A stretch of DNA of 64,000 nucleotides from Mactra quadrangularis (GCA_025267735.1 CM046299.1:41369733-41433732), one strand, 5' to 3'; numbered from the stretch's first letter, positions 22,441-34,326 are shown. Notes: generated by a model from the sequence alone, not told the origin. Numbers and translations: made by a program.

Positions 22441-25400
22441 ATTCCAAATAGACTTCTGAAAAGACATTTAAATGGGCATGCAGGTGTCTATTCGCAACTT
22501 TATAATAGACTTAGGACACATTTTTAATGCATATATATAATTTGCAAATAGGCTTTTGAATAGACTTTTGAATGGACATTTGCCTCTTTTCATATTCCAC
22601 GAAAATACTTTCAATATTTTTGATTGCATTACTGACTCTTTTGGAATAGACTTCTGAATAGACATTTGAATGGACATCTGTCTATTCAAAACTCTATAAA
22701 AGACTTCTGACTCATTCTGAATGCATATAAATGATTTTGCCAATAGACTTCTGAGTAGACATTTGAATGGACATTTGTGTATTCTCGACTGTATAATAGA
22801 CTTCTGACTCATTCAGATCGCATTTACCAGATTGTGTGAATGGACTTCTGAATAGACATTTGAATGGACATCTGTCTATTTGCAACTTTATAATAGACTT
22901 CTGACTCATTCTGAACGCATTTACCAGGTTTTGCGAATAAACTTCTGAAAAGACTTTTGAATGGACAGCTGTCTATTCGAAAGTCTATAATACACTTCTT
23001 ACTCATTGTGAATGCATATACATGATTTTGCGAATAAAAATCTGATTAAACATTTGAATGGACATCTGTCTATTCACAACTCTATAATAGACTTTTGATA
23101 CATTCTATATGCTTACAAAAGATTTTGCGAATACACTTCTGAATAGACATTTAAATGGACAACAATCTATTTGCGACATTGAAAAACACTTCTGACACAT
23201 TCTGAATGCATATACATGATTTTGCGAATAGACTTCTGAATAGACATTTGAATAGACAGCTGTCTATTCGCTACTCTTTGAATAGACTTTTGACACATTT
23301 TAAATGCAAATGTATGATTTTGCGAATATACTTCTGAAAAAACATTTGCAAGAATAATTGTCTATTCGCTAATCTTTAAATAGACTTCTGGCACATTTTA
23401 ACTGCATATATATGATTTGGCGAATAGACTTCTGAATAGACTTTTGAATGGACAGCTGCCTTTTTGCTACTTTGTAAAGACTTCTAACTCATTCTGAATG
23501 CATATACGTAATTTTCGAATAGACTTCTGAATAGACATTTGAATGGACATCTGTCTATTCGCTACTTAATAATTAACTTCAGACATTCTTAATGTATATA
23601 TATGATTTCGCGAATAGACTGCTGAATAGACTTTTGAATGGACAGCTGTGCATTCGCAACTGTATAAAAGACTTCTGACTCATTCTGAACGCATTTACCA
23701 GATTTCGCCAATAGACTTCTGAATAGACTTTTGAATGGACATCTCTCTATTCGAAACTCTATGAAAGACTACTGACTTACTCTGAATTCATATTCATGAT
23801 TTTGCGAATAGACTTCTGAATAGACATTTGAATAGACAGCTGATATTCGCTACTCTTTGAATAGACTTTTGACACATTTTAAATGCAAATGTATGATTTT
23901 GCGAATATACTTCTGAAAAGACATTTGCAAGAATAATTGTCTATTCGCTAATCTTTAAATAGACTTCTGGCACATTTTAACTGCATATATATGATTTGGC
24001 GATGCTACTTTGTAAAGACTTCTAACTCATTCTGAATGCATATACGTAATTTTCGAATAGACTTCTGAATAGACATTTGAATGGACATCTGTCTATTCGC
24101 TACTTAATAATTAACTTCAAACATTCATATGTATATATATGATTTTGCGAATAGACTTCTGAATAGACTTTTGAATGGACAGCTGTGCATTCGCAACTGT
24201 ATAATAGACTTCTGACTCATTCTGAACGCATTTACCAGATTTCGCCAATAGACTTCTGAATAGACTTTTGAATGGACATCTCTCTATTCGAAACTCTATG
24301 AAAGACTACTGACTTACTCTGAATTCATATACATGATTTTGCGAATAGACTTCTGTATAGGCATTTGAGTGGACATCTGTCTATTAGCAAATTTATAGTA
24401 CACTTTAGACACATTTTAATGCATATATATGATTTTGCGAATAGACTTCTGAATAGACTTCGAATGGACATTTGTCTTTTTACGTATTCCACGAAAAGAC
24501 TTTTAAATCTGTTTGATTGCATTACTGACTTTTTTGGAATAGACTTCTAAATAGACATTTGAATGGACATCTCTCTATTCGCAACTTTATAATAAACATC
24601 TGACACATTCTAAATACATATATATGATTTTGCAAATAGACTTCTGAATAGACATTTGAATGGACAGCTGTGTATGCGCTACTGTATTATAGACTTCTAA
24701 CTCATTCTGAACGCATTTAACAGATTTTGCGAATAGACTTCTGAATAGACTTTTGAATGGATAGCTCTCTATTCGATTTCTATTAATTTTTCAAACTCAT
24801 TCTGAATGCATATACAATGTACATGATTTTGCGAATAGACTTCTGAATAGACATTTGAATGGACATCTGTCTATTCGCAACTTTATGGTAGACTTTGACC
24901 CATTCTTAATGCATATATGTGATTTTGTGAATAGATTTCTGAATAGACTTTTGAATGGACAGCTCTCTATTCGAAACTCTATAAAAGACTTCTGACTCAT
25001 TCTGAATGCATAAACATGATTTTGCGAATAGACTTCTGAATAGACATTTGAATGGGCAGCTCTCTATTTGAAACTCTATAAGAGACTTCTGACACATTTG
25101 GATGCATATACATGATTTTGCGAATAGACTTCTGAATAGACATTTGAATGGACATCTGTCTATTCGCAACTTTATGGTAGACTTTGACCCATTCTTAATG
25201 CATATATATGATTTTGCAAATAGATTTCTGAACAGACTTTTGAATGGACAGCTCTCTATTCGAAACTCTATAGAAGACTTCTGACTCATTCTGAATGCAT
25301 ATACATGATTTTGCGAATAGACTTCTGAATAGACATTTGAATGGACAGCTCTCTATTCAAATTTTTATAATAGACTACAGACACATTCTTAAAGCATATA

Positions 25401-26664
25401 TATGATTTTGCGAATAGAGATCCGAAAGACTTTTGAATGGACATTTGTCGCTTGCATTCTTGGAATAGAAACCTTGCTCATTCAGATTGCATTACTATGT
25501 ATTTGCAAATAAACTTCTGAAAAGACTTTTGAATGGACATTTGTCTTTTTACGTATTCCACGAAAAGACTTTTAAATCTGTTTGATTGCATTACTAACTT
25601 TTTTGGAATAGACTTCTAAATAGACATTTGAATGGACATCTCTCTATTCGCAATTTTATAATAAACATCTGACACATTCTAAATACATATATATTATTTT
25701 GCAAATAAACTTCTGAATAGACATTTGAATGGACAGCTGTGTATGCGCTACTGTATTATAGACTTCTAACTCATTCTGAACGCATTTACCAGATTTTGCG
25801 AATACACTTTTGAATAGACTTTTGAATGGATAGCTCTCTATTCGATTTCTATAAATTTTTCAAACTCATTCTGAAGGCATATACATGATTTTGCGAATAG
25901 ACTTCTGAATAGACATTTGAATGGACATCTGTCTATTCGCAACTTTATGGTAGACTTTGACCCATTCTTAATGCATATATATGATTTTGCGAATAGATTT
26001 CTGAATAGACTTTTGAATGGACAGCTCTCTATTCGAAACTCCATAAAAGACTTCTGACTCATTCTGAATGCATAAACATGATTTTGCGAATAGACTTCTG
26101 AATAGACATTTGAATGGGCAGCTCTCTATTTGAAACTCTATAAGAGACTTCTGACACATTTTGAATGCATATACATGATTTTGCGAATAGACTTCTGAAT
26201 AGACATTTGAATGGACATCTGTCTATTCGCAACTTTATGGTAGACTTTGACCCATTCTTAATGCATTTATATGATTTTGCAAATAGATTTCTGAATAGAC
26301 TTTTGAATGGACAGCTCTCTATTCGAAACTCTATAAAAGACTTCTGACTCATTCTGAATGCATATACATGATTTTGCGAATAGACTTCTGAATAAACATT
26401 TGAATGGACAGCTCTCCATTCAAAACTTTATAATAGACTACAGACACATTCTTAAAGCATATATATGATTTTGCGAATAGAGATCCGAAAAGACTTTTGA
26501 ATGGACATCTGTCGCTTGCATTCTTGGAATAGAAACCTTGCTCATTCAGATTGCATCACAATGTATTTGCAAATAAACTTCTGAAAAGACTTTTGAATGG
26601 ACATTTGTCTCTTTAAGTATTCCACGAAAAGACTTTTAAATCTGTTTGATTGCAATACTGACTT
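22441..26664 (-). repeat. FB2 right arm: 97-bp tandem array, about 44 units
   Basis: Same unit as the left arm in reverse orientation (GAATAGACTTCTGAATAGAC, ATTTGAATGGACATCTGTC, TATTCGCAACTTTATAATAG). Several units are shortened or altered. A block with ACGTATTCCACGAAAAGAC recurs at 24476 and 25547 (offset 1,071 bp), and a block with GCTACTCTTTGAATAGAC recurs at 23270 and 23849 (offset about 579 bp, close to six units). Frames read through the units are not genes. Confidence 0.9.
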
Positions 26665-26883
26665 TTTTCGAATAGACTTCTGAATAGACTTCCGAATAGA
26701 TAGCTGTCCTTTCGGCTTTTTGTGAACAGATATTTGTACAGATATTTGAACTTACCTATATCTATGTATACAGTAAATGCGAATAGATTTCTGAATGAAT
26801 AGATTTCTCAATACATAGCTGTCTATTGTGCGAATAGACTTTTGAATAGAGAATAGACAATAGATAGCTAACTTCACAGACCT

Positions 26884-26892
26884 CTTAAATTA
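26884..26892. repeat. Right 9-bp target-site duplication of FB2
   Basis: CTTAAATTA, identical to 16699-16707. Confidence 0.9.
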
Positions 26893-29055
26893 TTGCATAA
26901 GAAGATATGACTGGCAAGAAAAGACTTAACTCCTTTTGCTTTCTTTATCCTGATGCACACCAGTGATCAATGAAGGAGCTATGAGCGACAACATATTGCA
27001 TACATCAATACTCTCATTACGTCAGACGTTTTCATGCTTATTAGCCAAAAAATAATATTAAAGAACACTCATAATTATATTATAACTAGTCGCCCCAACA
27101 ACCTGTTGTAAAAATAGCTATCCATAAATAAACAAATGCTGCGCTTAGATCCTGTCAGATGCGTCGTTACCGTTGACCATGTAAGTATACATATCTTGTC
27201 AGATGCGTCCCTTTCCTTGCTCAGTTTTGTATACAACGATAGTACCTGTTGCATTCTGTCTGCCATAAAATCGTTTTTGAATATTGTAATGCAGAATGTA
27301 ATGAAAACAAAGTAACGTGAAAACACTTGAAAATTTCCAACCTTGCTGAATGTGTGATATCGATACCGAATATCACTTGTATATTCCAGTTTTATATCTA
27401 AAAATAGAACGATATCACTATCTCAAAAGGCATTTCACTGGAAAACCGCAATGGAAATTTCCGCAAATAAAATGAACCGAACAAATATTCTCTATTTTGA
27501 AAGCAATTTAGAAAAAGGTAGTAATTAACATTGTTTATTTATATTTTATTTACTAGCATTGAGGTTACGCCATAATCAGTAGAAAGAAGATTGAAGGCAA
27601 AGTGGTTGTGTTTTAATATCCAGAGCAGATCGAGATTTTCAGGTTAGAGGGGTTGTGGTTGTAGGCTCAGGATGAAAATATTAATGCAGTCAAATCTTAG
27701 GGGCTAATCTTTAGGTTTCGGAGTGGTCGAGTTATCAAGACGTTGGACAAGTAATAATTGGATAGCAAACTCCGCGTCCAAACCATACCCCGTTTTTCCC
27801 TTGAGCAATGACTTCCTTTCATTTGCTGAGGAAAACAGAAGTGGCATCGAATGCGATGAATGTAGGATGTAAGAACTTGTTTCAAAATCAAGCAAAACTT
27901 AATTAAAATAAACTTAATCTAAAGTATTAGGTGCTTTGGTGCAGTGAATTTGTGTTATACGTTTTAATGAATCTAATTTACAAATACAATTTACAAATTT
28001 ACAAATTAATTTACAATTTTTTTTTTTTTTTTTTTGGTTATACGTTTTACTTATTCTAAAATGGCCTTTCTTAGGTGACACTAGTGGGTGGGTATTTTTA
28101 CATTTTGCATTTGCATATACATAGTACAAAGCAGAGGATAATGAATACACTAGTACGCACAATCATACACACGGCAAGATTTTCGCTTCTTAGAATGAAA
28201 GAATGGCTTTCTATGGCTTCCGGAAATCTAATCGAATTCAGGTATATTAACATTTAACACCCGTTTATGTTACCTACAAATGAATACGTATACGCGAACG
28301 CCGGATCCGCCCCAAAATAAACCCATTGTAGTTATTACTGCTTTAAGTCATAACATTACAAAACATTTACTCTTATCTAACCATTAACTTTATGACATTG
28401 TACTAATAAATTTGAACTTGTAATAAATTTCTAGAATGTAATAATATCCCAGTGCATATTAATAAAGTTAAAAGAACAAAACAAACGTTTCTTAGAAAAA
28501 GTAACGGTTTTTACACTATGTAGTTCTCAATCAGGTAAATTTATGTAAAATGACAAATCAAGATTTAGGTATTATGAAATAATAATAATTACCAGTAATA
28601 AATAAAACTAGAATAAATCATTAATACTCCGAATCGTAGTTTTAATAAGTTATTGTTCTATGAAAAGGAAGTGCTTTTGGTTGGTAGAATTTAAATACCA
28701 TAAATTCCATTGTATTACATTTCGTGGTATTTTGAAATAATACATTATAATCACTTCTGACACATCTCTTTTAAAAACCGTAGGTCATGCCGTGCATCTA
28801 TTTTTTTCTGATTTCCTTGGTTGTCGCCATTGAATTTGTAAAGACGACCCCAGAAGTTTTCCTACCATTTATTTGACTTTATTAATTAAATCAAGAGTTT
28901 TGGTATCACCACTGCGAATTGCTTGAAGATGCTAATTATGAAGTTTATGCATGCCATTTAATTTTCTTCAATGAATTTCGTATCGCCACATGACACTTAT
29001 TTTCTTAATTAAAAGCAAACGAATTAATATCTATTAAACATTCACTTCCAGGTGT
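26893..29055. other. AT-rich non-coding stretch
   Basis: Short frames only. At 27955-27966 and 28038-28049 the 12-mer TTATACGTTTTA brackets a 71-bp AT-rich piece made of TTTACAAA-like repeats and a run of about 18 T (near 28018-28035), suggesting a small retroposed or slippage-derived insert. Nothing else was recognised. Confidence 0.45.
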
Positions 29056-29065
29056 AACCAGTGGT

Positions 29066-29426
29066 CAATCTGATTAAAACCAGATATAAAATTTATCGCT
29101 CGCCTACTCGCTAATGTAGATCTGGCCGTTTTCTAACAAGGGTTACGTTCAGGTGACCTTTTTCCTCATTATAATATTCATGACGAAATTGCTCACGCAA
29201 TTTGAAATGAGCCGTCCAATCGCAGACTGTGAATAATACCGCTGTCAAATTAGCTCGCAAACCTTGATCTAAAAATAGAAATTACGAAATTATAATGCTT
29301 TTAATAGTGTTTCGTCTAGATGAAAGCTACACATTGATTAGTCTACATAAAGGTCGTGTCGACGTGACCCTCCATTGAGATCTTAGAGATCCTGTACGAC
29401 AACGCTCTGCATGTTTACAGAGATTG
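29066..29426 (+). mobile_element. CAATCT-family element, copy 1 (361 bp)
   Basis: Starts CAATCTGATTAAAACCAG and ends CAGAGATTG, giving a 6-bp terminal inverted repeat. Internal landmarks are CTCGCCTACTCGCTAAT, CAGGTGACCTTTT, AATTTGAAATGAGCC, CAGACTGTGAATAAT, TAGAAATTACGAAAT and TAGATGAAAGCTAC. A 10-bp flank matches in 9 positions (AACCAGTGGT at 29056-29065, AACAAGTGGT at 29427-29436). Compared with copies 2 and 3 it lacks about 35 bp in the middle. It is probably a non-autonomous DNA element with a 9-10 bp duplication; the superfamily is unproven. Confidence 0.65.
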
Positions 29427-29477
29427 AACAAGTGGTATACTCCCTTTTTTCAAAATCAAATGGGATGGACAGCAATA

Positions 29478-29745
29478 ATTGCGTTAATTCAATATCAAAG
29501 AAAGCCTTTCTATCCCCGACATTGCTAATACCTGCTAAACAATAGTAAATGACCTCGCGGTTGTTACCCTTGGGTTGGATATGCATGCATATTTGGGCAG
29601 GTTTCTATGATTTAATCATTGCGTTAATTCAATATTAAAGAAAGCTTATCAAACCCCCGATATTGCTAATACCTGCTAAACAATAGTAAATGACCTCGCG
29701 GTTGTTACCCTTGGGTTGGATATTCATGCATATTTGGTCATGTTT
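29478..29745 (+). repeat. Two-unit direct tandem duplication, 140-bp period
   Basis: ATTGCGTTAATTCAATAT starts at 29478 and again at 29618, and both units share ATTGCTAATACCTGCTAAAC and GTTGTTACCCTTGGGTTGG. Identity looks above 90 percent, so the duplication is recent. Confidence 0.85.
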
Positions 29746-30771
29746 TAATTGTTCAATTGTTTTCTTATTGCTACATTGTAATTATGTTTTGAAACAATGG
29801 TCTCCATTAGGATTCACCAAACGTTGCAGGTTTATAGACCATTTGGTATTTGAATGAAAGCTACAATGAAATTGTTTACAAGATCACGTTTTCTGCTCTC
29901 ATTATCATAATTAAAATGCAAAAGTTGTTTATGAACATTGTAATTGATCACTGGTAAAACGCTTTGGAATTTATATACAACAACTAAGTTAAACAATCTA
30001 TCATAATCATACATGCATACATGTAACTTATTGTTCATAGTCCTGTACAATAAAATACAATACGTACATGTATTATTTATACTTGAAACTCACGAAGAAT
30101 TATTTATAAAATGGGCCGATAATTGCCGCCAGTCCCTTCTCTGTCGTATATTCACCTCTAAATAAGTACATTCATATACCTATATATAATTGCAATGATG
30201 TTATGGACGACGAGATAAAGCAAAAGAAGTACTTGAGGTCGCACAAATGATATTTAAAGATATTGACGGTGAACTGTTGATGCTGGGTCCAACGATAATA
30301 TTGACTTTGGTGGTGGTAATATTTGATAATGGCTAACAGTTGATGGTGGTGAAAGTGATGATACAAGTTTATGTTGAGAGTGCTATTTACTGATGTGCCG
30401 ACATTGAGATGGCTAGATGAAATAACTCTGACTTTGATGTTTAACAGGAGCGTAAAACAAACCGAACCAAAAACACTTTAGGTTTTGACTTGAAAGATAT
30501 ATTCATTGGTGCACAAAAGGAATCTAAAATTTAAGAAATCTTCAAATCAATTTTAATTGACATAAATGTACGATAAATAACTGCCGTTTGCTCGCTTAGT
30601 ATTGCATTTGGTATAAGTCACTCCCGTTAGCCAGAACTATTTCCCCAAAAGCACTGACGGACAAAGATTAGATTTACGCAGTAAGTTTACGCATAGTGTA
30701 ATAGATATAAGGCGAGATGCTCATGTATGAGTTCTTGTGTGCAGTTGGATATCACTACGCCAGTAAAACTG
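29746..30771. other. AT-rich non-coding stretch
   Basis: No supported feature. The 64-codon minus frame at 30172-30366 is rich in His and Tyr because of a GATGATGG-like simple-sequence patch and is not a gene. Confidence 0.4.
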
Positions 30772-30935
30772 CATTCGGAACTCTTCGGCCATCCACTTAG
30801 AATAACCACGGACATTTTTAGCCGCCATTTTGAAACAACATGTGCGTCACATGCCTAAACACATACTTTAACCGGTGAGAAAGCATACAAATCCACGATC
30901 GTTTAGGCGGTGATAAATGTCTCGCTTTAGTCAAT
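30772..30935 (+). mobile_element. CATTCGG-family MITE, left half only
   Basis: CATTCGGAACTCTTCGGCC at 30772, then AATAACCACGGACATTTTTA, GCCATTTTGAAAC and GATCGTTTAGGC follow the same order as in the copies at 40571 and 46705. No matching right end was found downstream, so the copy is truncated. Confidence 0.7.
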
Positions 30936-31791
30936 GAATTTGAAAAGCACCATCAAATAGAATCTGCTGAACAATGAATAGACTATAGTCACATATATAG
31001 GTATTAGAAATGTATTCAAAAAACCTTATGTGTTTACGACAAGAACTTTTTTGATATTTTTCGATTTGTGGTATTTGCAATAGACTTTGGTGTGAAATTC
31101 GCCCGAAAGTCAGAAATTCTTTGTTAGTACATATAGTACAAAAACAGAATAATAATATTTTAACAGCACCTCTATCATTGTCTCGGTTACCTACAAATGT
31201 ACCGACTACATTTTTAATTGTTTACAAAATTTCAATAGATCACATTTGCAAATCTTATTACAGTCATAATTAAATTAATTATGCACATGTTTAAATGCTG
31301 ACAGTGAAAAATATTATAATTAATTAAGTCAATTGATCGATTATAGCATTTAAATCGTAAAATGATTTGTTGCAAAGAAGACAAGAGCAAAGTTTACCGG
31401 TCTATGACAAACTCGTGTGTCAATGGATTTGAAACGCTTTCGAAAAGTTCAATCGTTGTACATGTAATAAGCGAAGTCCCAGTTGTTCTTTATCAGCATA
31501 AAAGCCATTTAATTATTCTTGTATTTACATATTATGCATTTTGTAAGTCAACTGTGTACTCCTGTTGCAATAAGCTTGATTGATGGTTGCTTAATCACAT
31601 GCTGAACGCCTCGTGAGCGTCTGTCTTCTTTGGAAAATGTTTAAATCTCAACAGGATTACTAAACTCGATGTATATAATGGATAAGTTTACATGCACAAT
31701 GCCACATTGGGCATGCAAGATAGTAGCAACGTGTGAGTATTTTGCAGGGAAACAGTTTGCAGACAGCGACTGACCTTTGCAATTGACTATG
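30936..31791. other. AT-rich non-coding stretch
   Basis: The 73-codon plus-strand frame at 31362-31583 has no recognisable domain. Nothing else was seen. Confidence 0.4.
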
Positions 31792-31846
31792 AAAATAGTA
31801 TGGAAAAATGTATGAGGTTATGATACATACATTTTCCATACTATTT
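31792..31846. repeat. 22-bp-stem hairpin
   Basis: AAAATAGTATGGAAAAATG with TATG at 31792-31814 pairs with 31825-31846 apart from one extra A; the loop is 10 nt. It could be a tiny MITE relic or a cruciform-forming site. Confidence 0.7.
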
Positions 31847-32074
31847 TATTCTTCAAATAATTTAAATGTCATCGCTGTACCTATCTGAACTCGTTTGTCA
31901 TCGACTTGTTTGCTTGTTTTTATGACCTCTTATATTACTTTATCCTTGGTATTTTTAAAGTTGCTAATTGTTTGTTCAGCAGGTCGATGATACCTTTTAA
32001 CTTGAGGTGTAGCATCGTACTATTATACTTTTAAGATCTGATGCTGAGCACCACATTGTCTTTGTTTGAAACAA

Positions 32075-32490
32075 TTAGGGCATGCCAAATTGGAATTTTG
32101 TTAAGTGTCAACTCAAGTTTGACAAACCTAGGTACCCATTCACAAAAAGACACAAACCGAAAACAAAAACACACGTCCATTCTAGCTAGTATTCATACAA
32201 ATAAGTACTTGGTAGTACATGAATGTTTAGGACAATACCAATGTGAGATTGAAGTAATTCTAATAAAAAGTATAAACAACATACACATGTACATATTCAT
32301 TAATCAAATACACAGAAACAAGGAACTATCAGTATCTCAAGAGAAAAATCAGTTATCGAATTCCGGAACAACACAATTATTTAAGACAATTTCACCAACA
32401 TTTTTTTTTTGGGGGGGGGGGGGGGGGTGAGGACTCTAAAACCTAAGCGCACGCGGACGCTTAACAAAATTCAGGCATGGCATGGCCTTA
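32075..32490 (+). mobile_element. TIR element (TAAGGCCATGCC family), copy A, 416 bp
   Basis: Left TTAGGGCATGCCAAATTGG and GAATTTTGTTAAG pair with CTTAACAAAATTC and GGCATGGCCTTA on the right. The interior has TACTTGGTAGTACAT, ACACAGAAACAAGGAACT and AAAAATCAGTTATC, also found in reverse orientation in copy B at 59674-60060. A run of T and then 17 G (32401-32427) has expanded inside this copy. The target duplication could not be fixed. Frames of 129 and 61 codons across it are not supported as genes. Confidence 0.7.
32411..32427. repeat. G17 homopolymer
   Basis: Seventeen G directly after ten T. In the related copy at 59674 the matching place reads ATCCAAAAAAATAT on the opposite strand, so the G-run is specific to this copy. 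Confidence 0.9.
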
Positions 32491-32884
32491 GTGTGTGTTT
32501 GTTACTTCCAAAAAAGAATAAGCATTATTATGCCATTATTCAAACTCTGGTATACCATTGTGTGTATAATATAGTAGTGAGTACTAAAACATGAAACAAC
32601 ATTTATGTTTCTATAAACGATTTATTACCATTTCAAACCGTTTGTCAACCATTATTAGGCTCTGTAGGGCAACTGTGCATGAACTCAACTTTCCTGATTA
32701 GTAATTACTCATTCTTTAACAGAACTGACTTACCCTTCCATAAAGAGCTTACAACTTCTTACTGTACAGGTGAATTGTTAGATTGTCAAAGAAGAGTAAA
32801 AATTTCTTCAGTGTTATTTTAAATTAAACCTGGCTCTTATTGAAAATGATATTGGGCTCGGGTCAAAGCTTTCTACATTTAGAT

Positions 32885-32934
32885 CATCCTCGGTAACCCA
32901 GGGTATGAGTATATACCGTGGGTTACCGACGATG
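32885..32934. repeat. Imperfect 22-bp hairpin
   Basis: CATCCTCGGTAACCCAGGGT pairs with ACCGTGGGTTACCGACGATG with a few mismatches and a loop of about 6 nt (GAGTAT). Confidence 0.65.
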
Positions 32935-33254
32935 CATTTAGATGCGCATATACAATTTTGTACGGTTACTCAAGACGTTTGTATCTTAACAGACTAGCTT
33001 AATAAATTGCACACCCATCTGTCTATTTTTCACTCCTGTTAATATCAGATCCTATAAGAATGTACAATTGTATGCAAAGTCTGGTCACGATTCTAAGTAC
33101 GCCTATGTTTTACGTTGTTCGAAGAACAACTATATACACCAGTTTTGAGAAAATCAGTATAGCTGCTTACTACAAAAACAACTTTTTAAGGTACATGAAG
33201 GAACTCGACTTTTTACGCATGTGTATTACAAAGAAATGTTTTTAAATTTATTTG

Positions 33255-33388
33255 TTTTGTTTTTGTTGGGTTCAACGCCGTACATATGTAGCAACACATT
33301 GTATAGGTCATATAACAGCAATCAATCAACCTACTAACTGTTCTGGAAAGGCTAAATCTCTGGATTTAGCTCTCAACCAACTATGATG
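33255..33388 (-). mobile_element. SINE family B, 3' fragment, minus strand
   Basis: TTGGGTTCAACGCCGTA, GTAGCAACACATTGTATAGG, TCATATAACAGC, GGAAAGGCTAAATCTCTGG and GCTCTCAACCAACTA match the 3' half of family B read in reverse. The 5' part with the tRNA-like head is missing, replaced by the tandem array that follows. Confidence 0.75.
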
Positions 33389-33800
33389 TATCTGGCTTGA
33401 ACTACAAGATGAATACCCAACTACTAGCTTGTTATTCAAATATAACGTATGCTGAGGTATCTGGTCTGAACTACAAGATAAATACCCAACTACTAGCTTG
33501 TAGTTCAAATATCATGTATGCTTATGTATTTGTCCCAACTACAAGTTGAATACCCAACTACTAGCTTGTCATTCAAATATAACGTATGCTGATGTATATG
33601 GGCTGAACTACAAGATGAATACCCAACTACTAGCTAATTGTTCAAATATCATGTTCACTTATGTATTTGGTCTGAACTACAAGATGAATGTCCAACTATA
33701 AGCTTGTAATCCAAATGTTATGATTGCTGGTGCAGTTAGGGTGAACTACAAGCTGAATACCCAACTACAAGCTTGTAATTGGCGAACTACAAGTTGAATT
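33389..33800. repeat. 69-bp tandem array, about six units
   Basis: GAACTACAAGATGAATACCC recurs at 33399, 33468, 33536, 33605, 33674 and 33743 with a shortened unit at 33784. Units share CCAACTACTAGCTTGT and CAAATAT. Frames across it are repeat artefacts. The array begins exactly where the neighbouring SINE fragment ends. Confidence 0.85.
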
Positions 33801-34035
33801 ACTATCTACAATGTATAAGCCAACTTCACATACCTAAAATATGTCATATTTGTATATTTCATAATTTGTCAGCAGATTTAAAAATGAAACCATATTCAAC
33901 CACGAGAATCAAATTTCAGAAAACGTTGCTTTACAAAGTTGCATTATGCCGAGGTCATTTTATAGCAAGACTATTAGTGGAATACATTTTTGCAATTAAA
34001 GCAGTAAGTCATGGCTTTATAATGAACAAAAACTA

Positions 34036-34326
34036 ACCCGGGTCGGTAGCGCAGTTGGTAGCGCGCCGGGATTTGGAATATCGTGTCCCCTAGGGGGTTC
34101 GGGTCCGAATCCCACCCGGGGAGGTTTCACCCTTTCCATGCAAATTCGACAATTATGTCAATTCTCCTTCATCAATAATGTATATGGAGAAGTTTTCGGT
34201 CATGTGGAAGGGTTGGTTAGAACGGGTTATAGACGAGGGTCCCGGAATGCTAAGTTAGGTGCTCTAGACGCCGTAAAATAACCAAACTGTGTTGATACGG
34301 CGTTAAACCCAGTATAAATAAATAAA
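34036..34326 (+). mobile_element. SINE family A, full-length, plus strand
   Basis: A tRNA-like head with A box GGTAGCGCAGTTGGTAGCGC and B box GGGTCCGAATCCC is followed by a body (GACAATTATGTCAATT, ATATGGAGAAGTTTTCGG, AGGTGCTCTAGACG) and the 3' tail TACGGCGTTAAACCCAG with TAAATAAATAAA. The head has an extra-long middle (ATTTGGAATATCGTGTCCCC) compared with a true tRNA anticodon arm, so it is not a functional tRNA. Confidence 0.85.

Larger units (their letters stand above)
16708..26883. mobile_element. FB2: 10.2-kb Foldback/MULE-like transposon with 97-bp tandem-repeat arms
   Basis: Left end AGGTCTGTGAAGTTAGC at 16708; right end is its reverse complement finishing at 26883; perfect 9-bp duplication CTTAAATTA on both sides. 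Two arms of about 4.5 kb each carry the same 97-bp unit in opposite orientation around a 1.2-kb centre. Its end matches FB1 at AGGTNNGTGAAGTTAGC, and its architecture and TSD length are the same, although the repeat units are unrelated. By comparison with known families it is a Foldback-type Mutator-like element. No transposase is visible in the centre, so it is non-autonomous. The arms are almost equal in length, unlike FB1. Confidence 0.9.

Noticed and set aside
16926..26664. Many 60- to 127-codon frames with recurrent CPFKCLFRSLFAK-like peptides
   Set aside because: Products of the 97-bp unit; 97 is not a multiple of three, so each frame breaks after about two units.
34036..34130. Functional tRNA gene
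   Set aside because: A and B boxes are present but the anticodon arm does not fold properly and a SINE body follows.
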